Shown piece after piece: positions 14,348-21,537 of a stretch of 38,396 bases of DNA; within the stretch, counting starts at the first letter, position 1, and every line of letters starts with the position of its first letter. Below the pieces are notes generated by a model. The model was given only the letters and a program-made list of their open reading frames with translations. It had not been told where the DNA came from and made no database searches. The translations under genes and the position numbers were made by a program. The stretch spans positions 1 to 38,396 of IMG/VR virus record IMGVR_UViG_3300002242_000342; one strand, given 5' to 3'. The DNA comes from a virus.

Positions 14348-15124
14348 TTATTTGCGGGCCTTGAATGTGTTAATTAAACCAGCCTCCACACCTTCACTCA
14401 AGAGTGCAGCAAGATGGTCAGTCAGGTTGTTGTAGTGTGCAGATGTGTTTTCTGCGGGTAAATCTTTCTTAGCTTCTTCGGCTGGTGCGTCAGCATCGCT
14501 GCGTCCAACTGTTGGAAGTTCTGCTTTCGGCTGTGGAAGTGCTTCAAGTTCTGCAACTTTCGCCTTCAACTCTTCAACCTGGGCAGTGTGTTCTGGTTCA
14601 GCTCTCTCGACTTCGACAACTTCTTCAGTGGATGGAGTCTCAAGTGCGGCAATCCGCTCGTTGAGTCCGTCAATCACTGCGTTAAGCTGTGCGATCGTGT
14701 CAAGCAATTCAGACCTGTTGTCTTCGTCTGCTGGCTCTTCAGAAGGCTCTTCATCGGCTTCTTCAGTTGCTTCCTCTGCGTCGTCGGCATCATCTGCTTC
14801 AGGAGCTTCGTCGGCATCTTCGTCGGCTTCAGGGGCTTCGTCTTCGATTACAGCTTCTTCAGCTTCTTCTTCGACAACTTCCTCTTCTTCCTCGATGACT
14901 TCTTCGGCTCCTTCGGCTTCTTCAGTCTCGACAACCTCTTCGGCGGCTTCTTCAGAAACTTCTTCAGTGCGCTCTTCCAATTCTTCAGCGGCTTCTTCAA
15001 CGACTTCTTCAGTTGTTTCTTCAACAACTTCTTCCGTGCGCTCTTCAGCAACTGCCTCATTGGCAAGCTCAACGACTTCGGCCATCAGTTCTTCAACTGT
15101 GCTTTCTGTCTTTTCTGTTTCCAT
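14348..15124 (-). CDS. Nested in-frame scaffold product (internal start)
   Basis: An in-frame ATG at 15124 has GGAG six bases upstream and would give a 258-residue protein made only of the acidic tract, coiled coil and tail. This is the arrangement of lambda Nu3 inside the C protease gene. The seam falls exactly between the end of the protease domain and the start of the acidic repeats. There is no experimental support here; it is inferred from the ribosome site and the domain boundary. Confidence 0.55.
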   Translation of the reverse strand: METEKTESTVEELMAEVVELANEAVAEERTEEVVEETTEEVVEEAAEELEERTEEVSEEAAEEVVETEEAEGAEEVIEEEEEVVEEEAEEAVIEDEAPEADEDADEAPEADDADDAEEATEEADEEPSEEPADEDNRSELLDTIAQLNAVIDGLNERIAALETPSTEEVVEVERAEPEHTAQVEELKAKVAELEALPQPKAELPTVGRSDADAPAEEAKKDLPAENTSAHYNNLTDHLAALLSEGVEAGLINTFKARK

Positions 15125-15877
15125 AGTTCGCTCCATAATGGTTGCGGTTTCCTCTATTTGTACCCCCGGATGATCTACTTCTTTACAACGAGAGATTGCA
15201 TCACCGAGAGAACGTGCTAAATCAAGACCAACAGAGTCAGGATTCGCGGGACGTCGGGTAATAGCAAGATGGTCAAGAACAACGTTGTCGATGATGATTC
15301 GCTCAACTTCTTCATCGTCGCCTGTTACCATTCTGCAATCAACGAACCAGCCACCGATCGACATTCCGATTGGTTGCTTTGATTCCAGTCTGCGTGCGAG
15401 TGCCTTAGCCTTAGGTTCTGTGTCATACAGCTTTGACCATACGCGAAGAACATATCCGTCTTCACTATCGTCTGCAGCTTCAGCAACAGCGCCTACACGC
15501 TCAATGGCACCCTTGTATGTCTCGCCAATAACTTCGTCCCACTCTACAGCGCCCTGATCACCATTGTGACGAGGTGTAAGAGGAACTCCTCTCTCAAACT
15601 GTACAGCCATGGTTTCAAGCCCCTGAAGGCTCATCTCCGTACCGTAGGAGTCGACAGAAGTACTTGAGGCGATCCCGACTACAGCGCCAGCATCAGCGGC
15701 GCCGTACTCTTTCTCTTCTTCTTCATCCTTCCAGGGATTCGCTGCGATTCCGAAGCGGCGCTGGAAAGGAATGCCGGGCAGCGAGCGCTCCCCGTCGATT
15801 ACTTCAAGTAATTTGTATTCGTTATCAGAGACATGCTCTACATTAAACGTAAGATTATCATATTTAAGTGTCTTCAC
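14348..15877 (-). CDS. Prohead protease fused to an acidic scaffold
   Basis: The product has 509 residues. Residues 1 to about 230 are an HK97-type prohead serine protease: His104 in VPLTPRHN and Ser173 in IGMSIGGWF are in the usual places, and the domain ends with DHLAITRRPANP. Residues about 260-400 are a long Glu/Ala/Val tract made of short degenerate repeats (TEEVVEE, EEAAEE). Residues about 405-450 form a coiled coil (LDTIAQLNAVIDGLNERIAAL), and the last ~25 residues are a helical tail (NNLTDHLAALLSEG) like capsid-binding ends of scaffolds. The start is GTG at 15877 after GGAGA. An internal start at residue 252 may give the scaffold alone. Confidence 0.88.
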   Translation of the reverse strand: MKTLKYDNLTFNVEHVSDNEYKLLEVIDGERSLPGIPFQRRFGIAANPWKDEEEEKEYGAADAGAVVGIASSTSVDSYGTEMSLQGLETMAVQFERGVPLTPRHNGDQGAVEWDEVIGETYKGAIERVGAVAEAADDSEDGYVLRVWSKLYDTEPKAKALARRLESKQPIGMSIGGWFVDCRMVTGDDEEVERIIIDNVVLDHLAITRRPANPDSVGLDLARSLGDAISRCKEVDHPGVQIEETATIMERTMETEKTESTVEELMAEVVELANEAVAEERTEEVVEETTEEVVEEAAEELEERTEEVSEEAAEEVVETEEAEGAEEVIEEEEEVVEEEAEEAVIEDEAPEADEDADEAPEADDADDAEEATEEADEEPSEEPADEDNRSELLDTIAQLNAVIDGLNERIAALETPSTEEVVEVERAEPEHTAQVEELKAKVAELEALPQPKAELPTVGRSDADAPAEEAKKDLPAENTSAHYNNLTDHLAALLSEGVEAGLINTFKARK

Positions 15878-15910
15878 GTTTGTCTCCTAAAGGTTGGGTT
15901 AAACTAAATT

Positions 15911-15920
15911 GTTTTATCCC
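15911..15920 (-). promoter_or_regulatory. Variant late motif GGGATAAAAC before the protease gene
   Basis: It differs from the common form by A for T in the third TATAA position (GGGATAAAAC). It lies at the portal stop codon, 34 bases upstream of the protease start. Confidence 0.4.
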
Positions 15921-17365
15921 TATTCCTCTGCTTCCTGCTCCGAGTCGGGGTCTGCGTCATACCCGGCGATAGACTCGAATGGAGTCTCTCCCCTGGCCAC
16001 ATCCTCAAGTCGGATAATCATATTGCCTTCACCAACAGTTGGCACGTCTCCGTCAGCACCGAGAGGAAGCATGCCGAGAAGTTCTCTTGCTTCATTTCGA
16101 GTCATGACGCCCGCTCCGATTGCTCGTCCAAGCATATCGATACGCGCTTCCTGGTCCTTCTGTGTCAGCTTGGCTTCTTTGTTGAAGCGGAACTCAACGT
16201 GGTCGTAGTGATCTTCGCCAGCAAATTGCTTGGCCAGGGCCGGAATGATTTGCTTGTTGAAGACTCCCTCGACCAGTTCGAGGATAGGCGTAAGTAAGTG
16301 AGAAGACGAAACGTCAACCTGCACCTGTGCGGTTGAGCGGTTAATGTCCGCAACTGCGCCCATCTCTACCGGCATAACTCCGTATACGCGCCAGATTGTT
16401 CGCTGAATGCGGTCGATAACTTCATTAAGCTCAAGCTCTTTGGCTGTGTTCTGGAAGTTAATCCATTCTGCGCCACCAGCCTGTGGGCTAGGGAAGTGCA
16501 GCATTCGCATCTTGTGGTCTTTTCCAGCGTCGTTCCTGAAGTCCTGCATCGCGTCTTGCGCTGCGCGGCCAGTAACGCCGCTAAGGACCAGGACACCCTG
16601 GGGAATTTCTGAAATGTCAGCAGTCTGCATGGACCGTTGACCGTACCGAAGAACCGTTACGATCTCATTGAGAACGGTCTCGATGATTGGCATGCCTTCT
16701 GGGTACGTCGTATTCGGGAACAGGTTGAAGTACACAAGCTCATTCTTTTTGAACTTGACTGAAGTACCCGAAGTTGGTGACTGGATGTAGTGGTCGACTT
16801 GACCGTATCTGTCCGTAACAACTCTGAAGTCGTCGCCTCTGCGCGGGCGAAGCTCTTGGATGCGCTTCTTTCGGTCCATAACTGGCTCGATGGCTGCCGC
16901 ATCATAGACCAACAGGTCAACGATAAGCATGAACATTACCTGTTGGAATGTGCGTCCGTCGCGGTCCGGGTTCTTGAGGAATCGTTGAATCTGCCGACTC
17001 AACTTAACCATTTCTTCGTAATGCGCTGATTCGGATACGTCAACCATGTCAGAGACTTGAATGTTCCAGTCCCAGGTAGAAACACGGCGAGCAATAGAGT
17101 CAACGCACGCTCGGACTTCAGGGCATCGCCAGTAGATCTCCCAGAGTTGTTCTGTCGTGAGAGTCCTGTTCGGTGCATTGGTCTCTAAGCTATACGCCCC
17201 AAATGTTGCAGGAGCGCGAACACCAAGCTCGTGATGTGCTGGGTGCAGGGCTTTAACCTTGCGCTCTTGCGTCGGTGCCACTTCACCAGACAACCACCCG
17301 CCCAATTTGGCTGGAGCAGCGGTCCTTTTAGCTATCGGCATCGGCTTTTTGTTGGTAAACTTCAT
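15920..17365 (-). CDS. Portal protein
   Basis: This 481-residue protein would form the dodecameric ring at the head vertex through which DNA is packaged. The recognisable portal blocks are RCPEVRACVDSIARRVSTWDW near residue 80, the wing region (FQQVMFMLIVDLLVYDAAAIE), YFNLFPNTTYPEGMPIIETV near 240, DRIQRTIWRVYGVMPVEMG (clip/stem approach) and RSTAQVQVDV near 345. The C-terminal part has GVMTRNEARELLGMLPLGAD, a standard portal ending. The protease/scaffold gene follows. Start ATG at 17365 after GAGGAATAGG. Confidence 0.93.
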   Translation of the reverse strand: MKFTNKKPMPIAKRTAAPAKLGGWLSGEVAPTQERKVKALHPAHHELGVRAPATFGAYSLETNAPNRTLTTEQLWEIYWRCPEVRACVDSIARRVSTWDWNIQVSDMVDVSESAHYEEMVKLSRQIQRFLKNPDRDGRTFQQVMFMLIVDLLVYDAAAIEPVMDRKKRIQELRPRRGDDFRVVTDRYGQVDHYIQSPTSGTSVKFKKNELVYFNLFPNTTYPEGMPIIETVLNEIVTVLRYGQRSMQTADISEIPQGVLVLSGVTGRAAQDAMQDFRNDAGKDHKMRMLHFPSPQAGGAEWINFQNTAKELELNEVIDRIQRTIWRVYGVMPVEMGAVADINRSTAQVQVDVSSSHLLTPILELVEGVFNKQIIPALAKQFAGEDHYDHVEFRFNKEAKLTQKDQEARIDMLGRAIGAGVMTRNEARELLGMLPLGADGDVPTVGEGNMIIRLEDVARGETPFESIAGYDADPDSEQEAEE

Positions 17366-17390
17366 CCTATTCCTCGCAGTTATCGTTTCA

Positions 17391-17400
17391 TTGTATCCCT
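17391..17400 (-). promoter_or_regulatory. Variant late motif GGGATACAAT before the portal gene
   Basis: It would be the first promoter of the whole leftward virion cluster, 26 bases upstream of the portal start. It has C for T in TATAA, like the motif before the metallophosphoesterase. Confidence 0.4.
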
Positions 17401-17439
17401 GCGAACGCAGTTTGTGTATACAGTGCCGAGGATGAATTC

Positions 17440-17620
17440 CTGCCCCCCCGAATTTCCGCCCGCTCTATTAGGGTATTTAAAAAACCTTAAGAAGAATAGT
17501 ATTACTTCGTAATACTTATAAATATATAAAGGCTTATTATATAAGGTTAATATATAAAGCCTATTTATAGGCTTATTCTTTTTAGGTGCATTTAAAATAC
17601 CCTAATAGGGGGGGATTGAA
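17440..17620. promoter_or_regulatory. AT-rich divergent intergenic region with nested palindromes (possible origin or control region)
   Basis: The 316-base gap between portal and the first rightward gene holds no gene. Outer arms CTATTAGGGTATTTAAA (17465-17481) and TTTAAAATACCCTAATAG (17591-17608) form a near-perfect inverted repeat about 110 bases apart, bordered by a run of seven C on the left and seven G on the right. Inside are a hairpin AGTATTAC-TTC-GTAATACT (about 17499-17517) and repeats of ATATATAAAG and AGGCTTATT. The inner sequence is almost wholly A+T. An origin of replication or a divergent regulatory site is plausible; no known iteron or DnaA box was identified. Confidence 0.5.
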
Positions 17621-17629
17621 AGAAAGTTG

Positions 17630-17658
17630 TTGACTTCACCCACGGCTATGGCTAGAAC
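17630..17658 (+). promoter_or_regulatory. Sigma70-type promoter
   Basis: TTGACT and TAGAAC are 17 bases apart. It feeds the two small genes that start the rightward region. Confidence 0.65.
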
Positions 17659-17681
17659 TGTAATACTGGAGGAATCTAATC

Positions 17682-17891
17682 ATGATGAACTTATTTGAAA
17701 TCGTCGCGCAAGTCAAAGCAGCACACACGCTGCAGACGCTCAATCTGCGACACGGTGTACTTAAGGGCCGAGACTCAAGTGAGTACGGGGACGCCCTGGA
17801 GCAAGCCATAGAGCACGGAATGGTCGTCCTGGTGGACGGCAATCCGACAGTAAGCAAGCGAGGATTGATCCTCATCAGCGTGGGCGGGTAA
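17682..17891 (+). CDS. Hypothetical protein, 69 residues
   Basis: This is a small mixed protein with a helical first half (FEIVAQVKAAHTLQTL) and a strand-rich end (HGMVVLVDGNPTVSKRGLIL). I do not recognise the family. GGAGG is nine bases before the first of two adjacent ATGs, so the second ATG (17685) is equally possible. It is the first gene after the divergent region, which suggests early expression. Confidence 0.6.
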   Translation: MMNLFEIVAQVKAAHTLQTLNLRHGVLKGRDSSEYGDALEQAIEHGMVVLVDGNPTVSKRGLILISVGG

Positions 17892-17892
17892 C

Positions 17893-18300
17893 ATGTTTAG
17901 GGTTGTTGTGCTAATGTCTGAATGCTTTGATGTGGACTCCGATGGGTACTATCGGTATTTCACGGAATCGCAGCACAACTGGGACGAAGATGCTGTCGGC
18001 TACGTCGAAAGAACTTGCCCGAGCAAAAACCCTAATTTCATGGTTGAAAGGCAACAACTCATGGACCTTTGTCAGAAATACAAATTAGTTGTTGACTCGC
18101 GAAGTCCGGGGGCATTACACTCCAAATGGTCAACGGTTCGCGGCGGAAAAGTTGTCAGAGACGTCCTTTATGACGTGTATGCTGAAAGCGCGCCCGGAGC
18201 CAGAGGCAGATACCGGATCAGAGAGTGCCTAGTTACTGGGCGCTGTTTTTTGCAGCCGGTCACTATGTCAGAACTTTTAGAAAGCCGGCTAGGTATCTAG
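17893..18300 (+). CDS. Hypothetical protein, 135 residues
   Basis: It starts one base after the previous stop, so it is in the same operon. It contains an aromatic N-terminal part (DSDGYYRYFTESQHNWDED), three cysteines and a middle YDVYAESAPGARGRYRIREC. No family recognised; no membrane or signal segment. Confidence 0.6.
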   Translation: MFRVVVLMSECFDVDSDGYYRYFTESQHNWDEDAVGYVERTCPSKNPNFMVERQQLMDLCQKYKLVVDSRSPGALHSKWSTVRGGKVVRDVLYDVYAESAPGARGRYRIRECLVTGRCFLQPVTMSELLESRLGI

Positions 18301-18452
18301 CCAAACATTAACAATTAAATTAATCATTAACATACCGTCCCGCTAGTTTTGGTGGGACTTAACTAAGGCCGGGTGTGATTAGGAGGTGGGGAGTAAACAG
18401 CAAACATATGAAGGATTAAAAATAGCTAAGGCACCCGTTTGGGTGCCTTTTT
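18301..18452 (+). ncRNA. Structured 3' region or small RNA candidate ending in a terminator
   Basis: About 150 bases without a gene lie between a plus-strand stop and a convergent gene. They hold a hairpin GTCCCGC...GGTGGGAC (about 18338-18359), an isolated AGGAGGTGGGG that leads only to a 3-codon frame, and the terminator at 18428-18452. This could be a simple trailer. Confidence 0.25.
18428..18452 (+). terminator. Rho-independent terminator
   Basis: The stem AAGGCACCC-GTTT-GGGTGCCTT is followed by TTT. It ends the rightward operon just before the convergent minus-strand gene. Confidence 0.85.
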
Positions 18453-18474
18453 GCTTCTTGCTGGTGGATTTACT

Positions 18475-18894
18475 CTAGCCGGTCTCGGTCACAGAGCCGA
18501 GGAACGACTCGCCAAGAAGGTTCTTCTCCGGCCTTGGCTTTCTTCCGATGATGGTCATCGTCTGGAATATGTGCCCAGTATTACCGTCTCGCCATGTGCG
18601 AAGCTCAAGCCCAGCCTGATGCAGCACGCACCTGTTGGTGTTTGAGTGGCGGGCAGCGTCAAGCATCATCTCAAGAGCCTCGATGCCTACAGAGAGTCTG
18701 CAGTCGCGTCCAGCCTCTGGTCCGCCAATGATCTGCTCCTGTAGCAATTCAGGCATTCCTGGTCGCTGAAGTGGGTTGTCGCGGATCACCGCGTAGTTTG
18801 AACCGTCAATCGCTGTAAGCTCTTGAGGCAGTACAATGTCCTTCAAACCCTCGCTTTCGCGATGGTGAATCTGGATCGGGTCGTCTTTAGCCAT
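18475..18894 (-). CDS. Hypothetical protein, 139 residues, lone minus-strand gene
   Basis: The product is soluble, with a helical centre (SVGIEALEMMLDAARHSNTN) and a strand-rich end (AGLELRTWRDGNTGHIFQTM). Not recognised. The start at 18894 follows TTGGAGGAAAAC; an ATG further upstream lies in the leader hairpin. It is the only leftward gene between the portal and terminase genes and is preceded by a late-type motif plus a terminator-like hairpin, so its transcription may be attenuated. Confidence 0.65.
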   Translation of the reverse strand: MAKDDPIQIHHRESEGLKDIVLPQELTAIDGSNYAVIRDNPLQRPGMPELLQEQIIGGPEAGRDCRLSVGIEALEMMLDAARHSNTNRCVLHQAGLELRTWRDGNTGHIFQTMTIIGRKPRPEKNLLGESFLGSVTETG

Positions 18895-18904
18895 GTTTTC
18901 CTCC

Positions 18905-18930
18905 AAGAAAAATAAAAAAACACTAGACAG
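18905..18930 (-). terminator. Terminator-like hairpin in the leader of the 139-residue gene
   Basis: The minus-strand stem ACACTAG-GCTGT-CTAGTGT is followed by TTTTTTATTTTT, then by the gene's own GGAGG. It lies between the motif at 18948-18958 and the start codon, so it would act as an attenuator. Confidence 0.6.
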
Positions 18931-18947
18931 CCTAGTGTCTGACAACT

Positions 18948-18958
18948 ATTTATATCCC
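18948..18958 (-). promoter_or_regulatory. Late-promoter-like motif GGGATATAAAT
   Basis: Here the motif contains TATAAATA, identical to the core of T4-type late promoters. It drives the leader hairpin and the 139-residue gene. Confidence 0.55.
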
Positions 18959-18983
18959 TGTATGAAGGACAAACCCCGTTCAT

Positions 18984-18996
18984 GGGGGATACAAAC
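18984..18996 (+). promoter_or_regulatory. Variant late motif GGGGGATACAAAC before the metallophosphoesterase
   Basis: It is divergent from the motif at 18948-18958, 26 bases apart, and 21 bases upstream of the plus-strand start codon. Confidence 0.4.
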
Positions 18997-19016
18997 AAAC
19001 CAGTGTAGGAGCTAAA

Positions 19017-20501
19017 ATGAATAATTTACCAAAGTGGTTGGAGAAATCTTACGCCAAACATGGCGCGGAGATTCACGACATGATCATCAACAACAAAGGC
19101 AAGAAGCGCATCGGATGGAGAAAGGTATCGAAAGTATCTGGACTGTCAGAGCGTAAGTCTGTCTACTTGCGCGACTTGGTTGAGGCCAACGGAGCACCGG
19201 GTTCTTCAAACGAGCTAGATTACTCCGGTCCAGGCCAGGAATACAGCGATCGCCAAGACACATCCGCTAAAGCAGATGCTCCAAAGGAGTACGGAACAGT
19301 TAAAGAACTTATCGAAGACAATGGCGGACAACTTAACAGGGAGGTTTATGTGCAATCCAAGGGTATTTATGACTTGGCATCTGCAGTAAAGGCTGCAGGA
19401 TTAGACGAAACAAAGTGGACCATCAAGTCTTGGACGGCCAAGGCGTGGCAGGGATTCGTCAAGACTGCTGACGGACCAGAGGTTGTGCAGATGCACGGCA
19501 TTCGCTTCAACGCAGAGCCCAAGTTTGGCCCAGCAGAAGCCCCTGTAGTGCCAGTGCGCAAGCTGCGACGTAAGAAGTCGGACGAAGTCAAGGCAACAGA
19601 GTCTGTTCTCTGTATCCCCGACTCACAGCACGGTTACCGATGGAACGAGAACCACACACACATGATTCCGCTGCACGATCGGGTTGCCTTCGACGCAATC
19701 GTTCAAGTCGCAGAGGACATGAAGCCAGACCACATCGTTCTTCTGGGCGATATGCTGGACTTGGCCCCATGGTCAACTCGATTCGCTCGCCCTCAAGACC
19801 TGATGGGCACAACGAACGCTGCGCTTCACGAACTTCACTGGCAGATTGCACAGCTTCGCCTCGCTTCTCCAGCCAGCAAGATCTACTTCCTGGAAGGAAA
19901 CCATGAGCAGCGCATCAACCGAGCGCTTGTTGAATTGATGCCAGAGGCACCGGGCGTTCGTCGGGTTGGAGAAAAGCACGAGGCCATGAGCGTTGAACGT
20001 CTACTGGCCCTGGATGAGCTTGATGTAGAGTACATCGGCCCATACGGAGAAGGCATGTGGATGTGGAAGGACCAAGCCAAGACGCCAATCTGGTTCACTC
20101 ACGGCGATGTTGTTCGCGCTGGCGGCGGTTCAACCGCAGCAGCAATCCTCAAGTCAAGCCGATACACACAAATTTACGGTCACATTCACCGAGTCGAGCA
20201 CGTTGCCAAGACCATCCACGGACACAACGGTCCAGAGACAATCCATGCGATGTCTCCAGGGTGCCTCTGCAACCTTACACCGGGCGTTTTGCCAGGTAGC
20301 AAGCGCGCTAACGACTGGAACCAAGCGTTTTCCGTGGGCTACCTTGACGCTGAAACCGGCGACTGTCACTACGCTCTCAACATGATTGAGCACGGTCGCA
20401 CGTTCTTTAACGGCAAGGGCTACCAGGGCCGAGACCGTAGTGTAGAGATTGCAGAATTCACAGGCTATCCAGCGATGGTTACTCCAGAATTGAGAAAGTA
20501 A
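19017..20501 (+). CDS. Metallophosphoesterase with N-terminal helix-turn-helix-like region
   Basis: The product has 494 residues. Residues about 195-400 form a calcineurin-like phosphoesterase: D202-S-Q-H205, GDMLD at 244-248, GNHE at 294-297, THGD at 361-364 and GHIH at 388-391 are all present and correctly spaced, so the two-metal site should be intact. Residues about 30-60 (GWRKVSKVSGLSERKSVYLR) look like a helix-turn-helix, and a linker with a second helical block (residues 90-150) follows. It could act on nucleic acid ends, nucleotides or a protein phosphate; the DNA-binding-like front favours nucleic acid. Start ATG at 19017 after TAGGAG. Codon use is like the structural genes and its promoter motif is of the late type. 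Confidence 0.88.
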   Translation: MNNLPKWLEKSYAKHGAEIHDMIINNKGKKRIGWRKVSKVSGLSERKSVYLRDLVEANGAPGSSNELDYSGPGQEYSDRQDTSAKADAPKEYGTVKELIEDNGGQLNREVYVQSKGIYDLASAVKAAGLDETKWTIKSWTAKAWQGFVKTADGPEVVQMHGIRFNAEPKFGPAEAPVVPVRKLRRKKSDEVKATESVLCIPDSQHGYRWNENHTHMIPLHDRVAFDAIVQVAEDMKPDHIVLLGDMLDLAPWSTRFARPQDLMGTTNAALHELHWQIAQLRLASPASKIYFLEGNHEQRINRALVELMPEAPGVRRVGEKHEAMSVERLLALDELDVEYIGPYGEGMWMWKDQAKTPIWFTHGDVVRAGGGSTAAAILKSSRYTQIYGHIHRVEHVAKTIHGHNGPETIHAMSPGCLCNLTPGVLPGSKRANDWNQAFSVGYLDAETGDCHYALNMIEHGRTFFNGKGYQGRDRSVEIAEFTGYPAMVTPELRK

Positions 20502-20510
20502 TAAAAGTAC

Positions 20511-20539
20511 TTGACGGGGCGTAAGCCCCCTGTTAGTCT
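20511..20539 (+). promoter_or_regulatory. Sigma70-type promoter
   Basis: TTGACG and TAGTCT are 17 bases apart, directly after the metallophosphoesterase gene. The spacer holds a small GGGGC...GCCCC palindrome. Confidence 0.65.
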
Positions 20540-20546
20540 AAAGAAA

Positions 20547-20849
20547 ATGGAGGACAAGTTGCTAAGAAAATTAGTTAGAGACATCGCCCAAGACTTCGCG
20601 GACAGGCTTACTGATAACCTGGATGACAAAGATTACATCAAGATCTCCGCAGAGAGGCTTTTCCTGGAGAAGGACTTCGGTGCCGGGCAGGGTAAGCCCT
20701 CCATGCTGATGATGCTGGACGATGGTCGCGTGATCATTATAGCGGACGACTTCGCTTCGGCGCACAACACAGTCGTGTATATCCATCCCGATGACCTTGT
20801 TGGGAATCACAACTTCCCAGGCGATTACGCCGAATGGCCATCGGCATGA
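20547..20849 (+). CDS. Hypothetical acidic protein, about 100 residues
   Basis: The N-terminus is helical (LLRKLVRDIAQDFADRLTDN), then a strand pair (DDGRVIIIADDFASAHNTVV). Not recognised. The ATG at 20547 lies only about 8 bases after the -10 box, while GGAGG just after it points to the in-frame TTG at 20559 as the real start (96 residues). The next gene overlaps its stop. Confidence 0.6.
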   Translation: MEDKLLRKLVRDIAQDFADRLTDNLDDKDYIKISAERLFLEKDFGAGQGKPSMLMMLDDGRVIIIADDFASAHNTVVYIHPDDLVGNHNFPGDYAEWPSA

Positions 20850-21097
20850 ACCTTGGCCTTTACGCCAAGTTGGTTGCTAAGGGATTCCCGCCGGAGTTCG
20901 CCACCAACATGTGCGCAATGATGTACCCACACCTGGCCCGAATCACAGAGGCAGACAGGAATATGATTGAGTCATACATTCCGCTGATTGCCGGAATTGT
21001 TGAAGAGGCATGGTTAGGGCACGTAGAAATTTTCACCGGAACGCAGCCCTCCGATCCTACACTGAAACCCCAAGTGGCTGCAAACAGAGAGCCCTAG
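20846..21097 (+). CDS. Hypothetical helical protein, 83 residues
   Basis: Its ATG shares bases with the previous stop (ATGA), so it is probably coupled; an in-frame ATG at 20834 is an alternative. It is helix-rich with several methionines (FATNMCAMMYPHLARITEAD). Not recognised. A terminator follows at once. Confidence 0.6.
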   Translation: MNLGLYAKLVAKGFPPEFATNMCAMMYPHLARITEADRNMIESYIPLIAGIVEEAWLGHVEIFTGTQPSDPTLKPQVAANREP

Positions 21098-21114
21098 CTC
21101 TGGCCCTGTAAACT

Positions 21115-21155
21115 CAAGCCCTCACCGATTTGTCCCGGTGGGGGCTTTTGTTGTT
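21115..21155 (+). terminator. Rho-independent terminator
   Basis: The stem AAGCCCTCACCG and CGGTGGGGGCTT encloses seven or so bases and is followed by TTGTTGTTT. It separates the small operon from the terminase operon. Confidence 0.8.
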
Positions 21156-21157
21156 TC

Positions 21158-21167
21158 GGGGTAAAAC
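21158..21167 (+). promoter_or_regulatory. Variant late motif GGGGTAAAAC before the terminase operon
   Basis: This is a plus-strand member of the late set, 17 bases upstream of the next start codon and directly after a terminator. It fits terminase being a late gene although it lies on the strand opposite to the virion genes. Confidence 0.45.
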
Positions 21168-21183
21168 AGAGTGGAGGACGAAT

Positions 21184-21537
21184 ATGCGCTTAGCAGCGAT
21201 AACAGACTATGAAGATGGTGATCTTCTTGTAATCCGGATTGGAAGAAATGACGGTTTCGGTGAGGCGTGGGAGATCATGCAGACAGCTAAGTCCATAGCT
21301 AACGCTTCGGGCATCAACCCGTCCTTCGTTGCTCTACCCAGGGGGGTAACCGTCGAGCATAGAAGAGAGGTTCTATGCAGGTGGGCGGCGACCAAGGGTC
21401 TTGGGATCAGGTGCGCGATGAATTCTGGCGCTCCAGAGTACTCTGTCGGAAGGGGAGACGTTGGTATACTTGGCGTCAGCAACACTATGCTTGGAGCGCT
21501 GGAGTTGGCTATGGAGGCTTACGATGAGAGAAGTTGA
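21184..21537 (+). CDS. Hypothetical protein upstream of terminase, 117 residues
   Basis: It occupies the usual place of the small terminase subunit, but no helix-turn-helix is obvious. The sequence is a mix of strands and helices (DGDLLVIRIGRNDGFGEAWE, RREVLCRWAATKGLGIRCAM). The ATG at 21184 is six bases after GGAGG. Its last 14 bases overlap the start of the large terminase, so they are co-translated. A small terminase role is possible from position only. Confidence 0.6.
   Translation: MRLAAITDYEDGDLLVIRIGRNDGFGEAWEIMQTAKSIANASGINPSFVALPRGVTVEHRREVLCRWAATKGLGIRCAMNSGAPEYSVGRGDVGILGVSNTMLGALELAMEAYDERS

Noticed and set aside
14445-15173. Serine-rich plus-strand frame of 242 codons
   Set aside because: It is the antisense of the Glu/Ala-rich scaffold repeats (GAA/GAG read backwards gives TTC/CTC/TCT), so the serine richness is an artefact.
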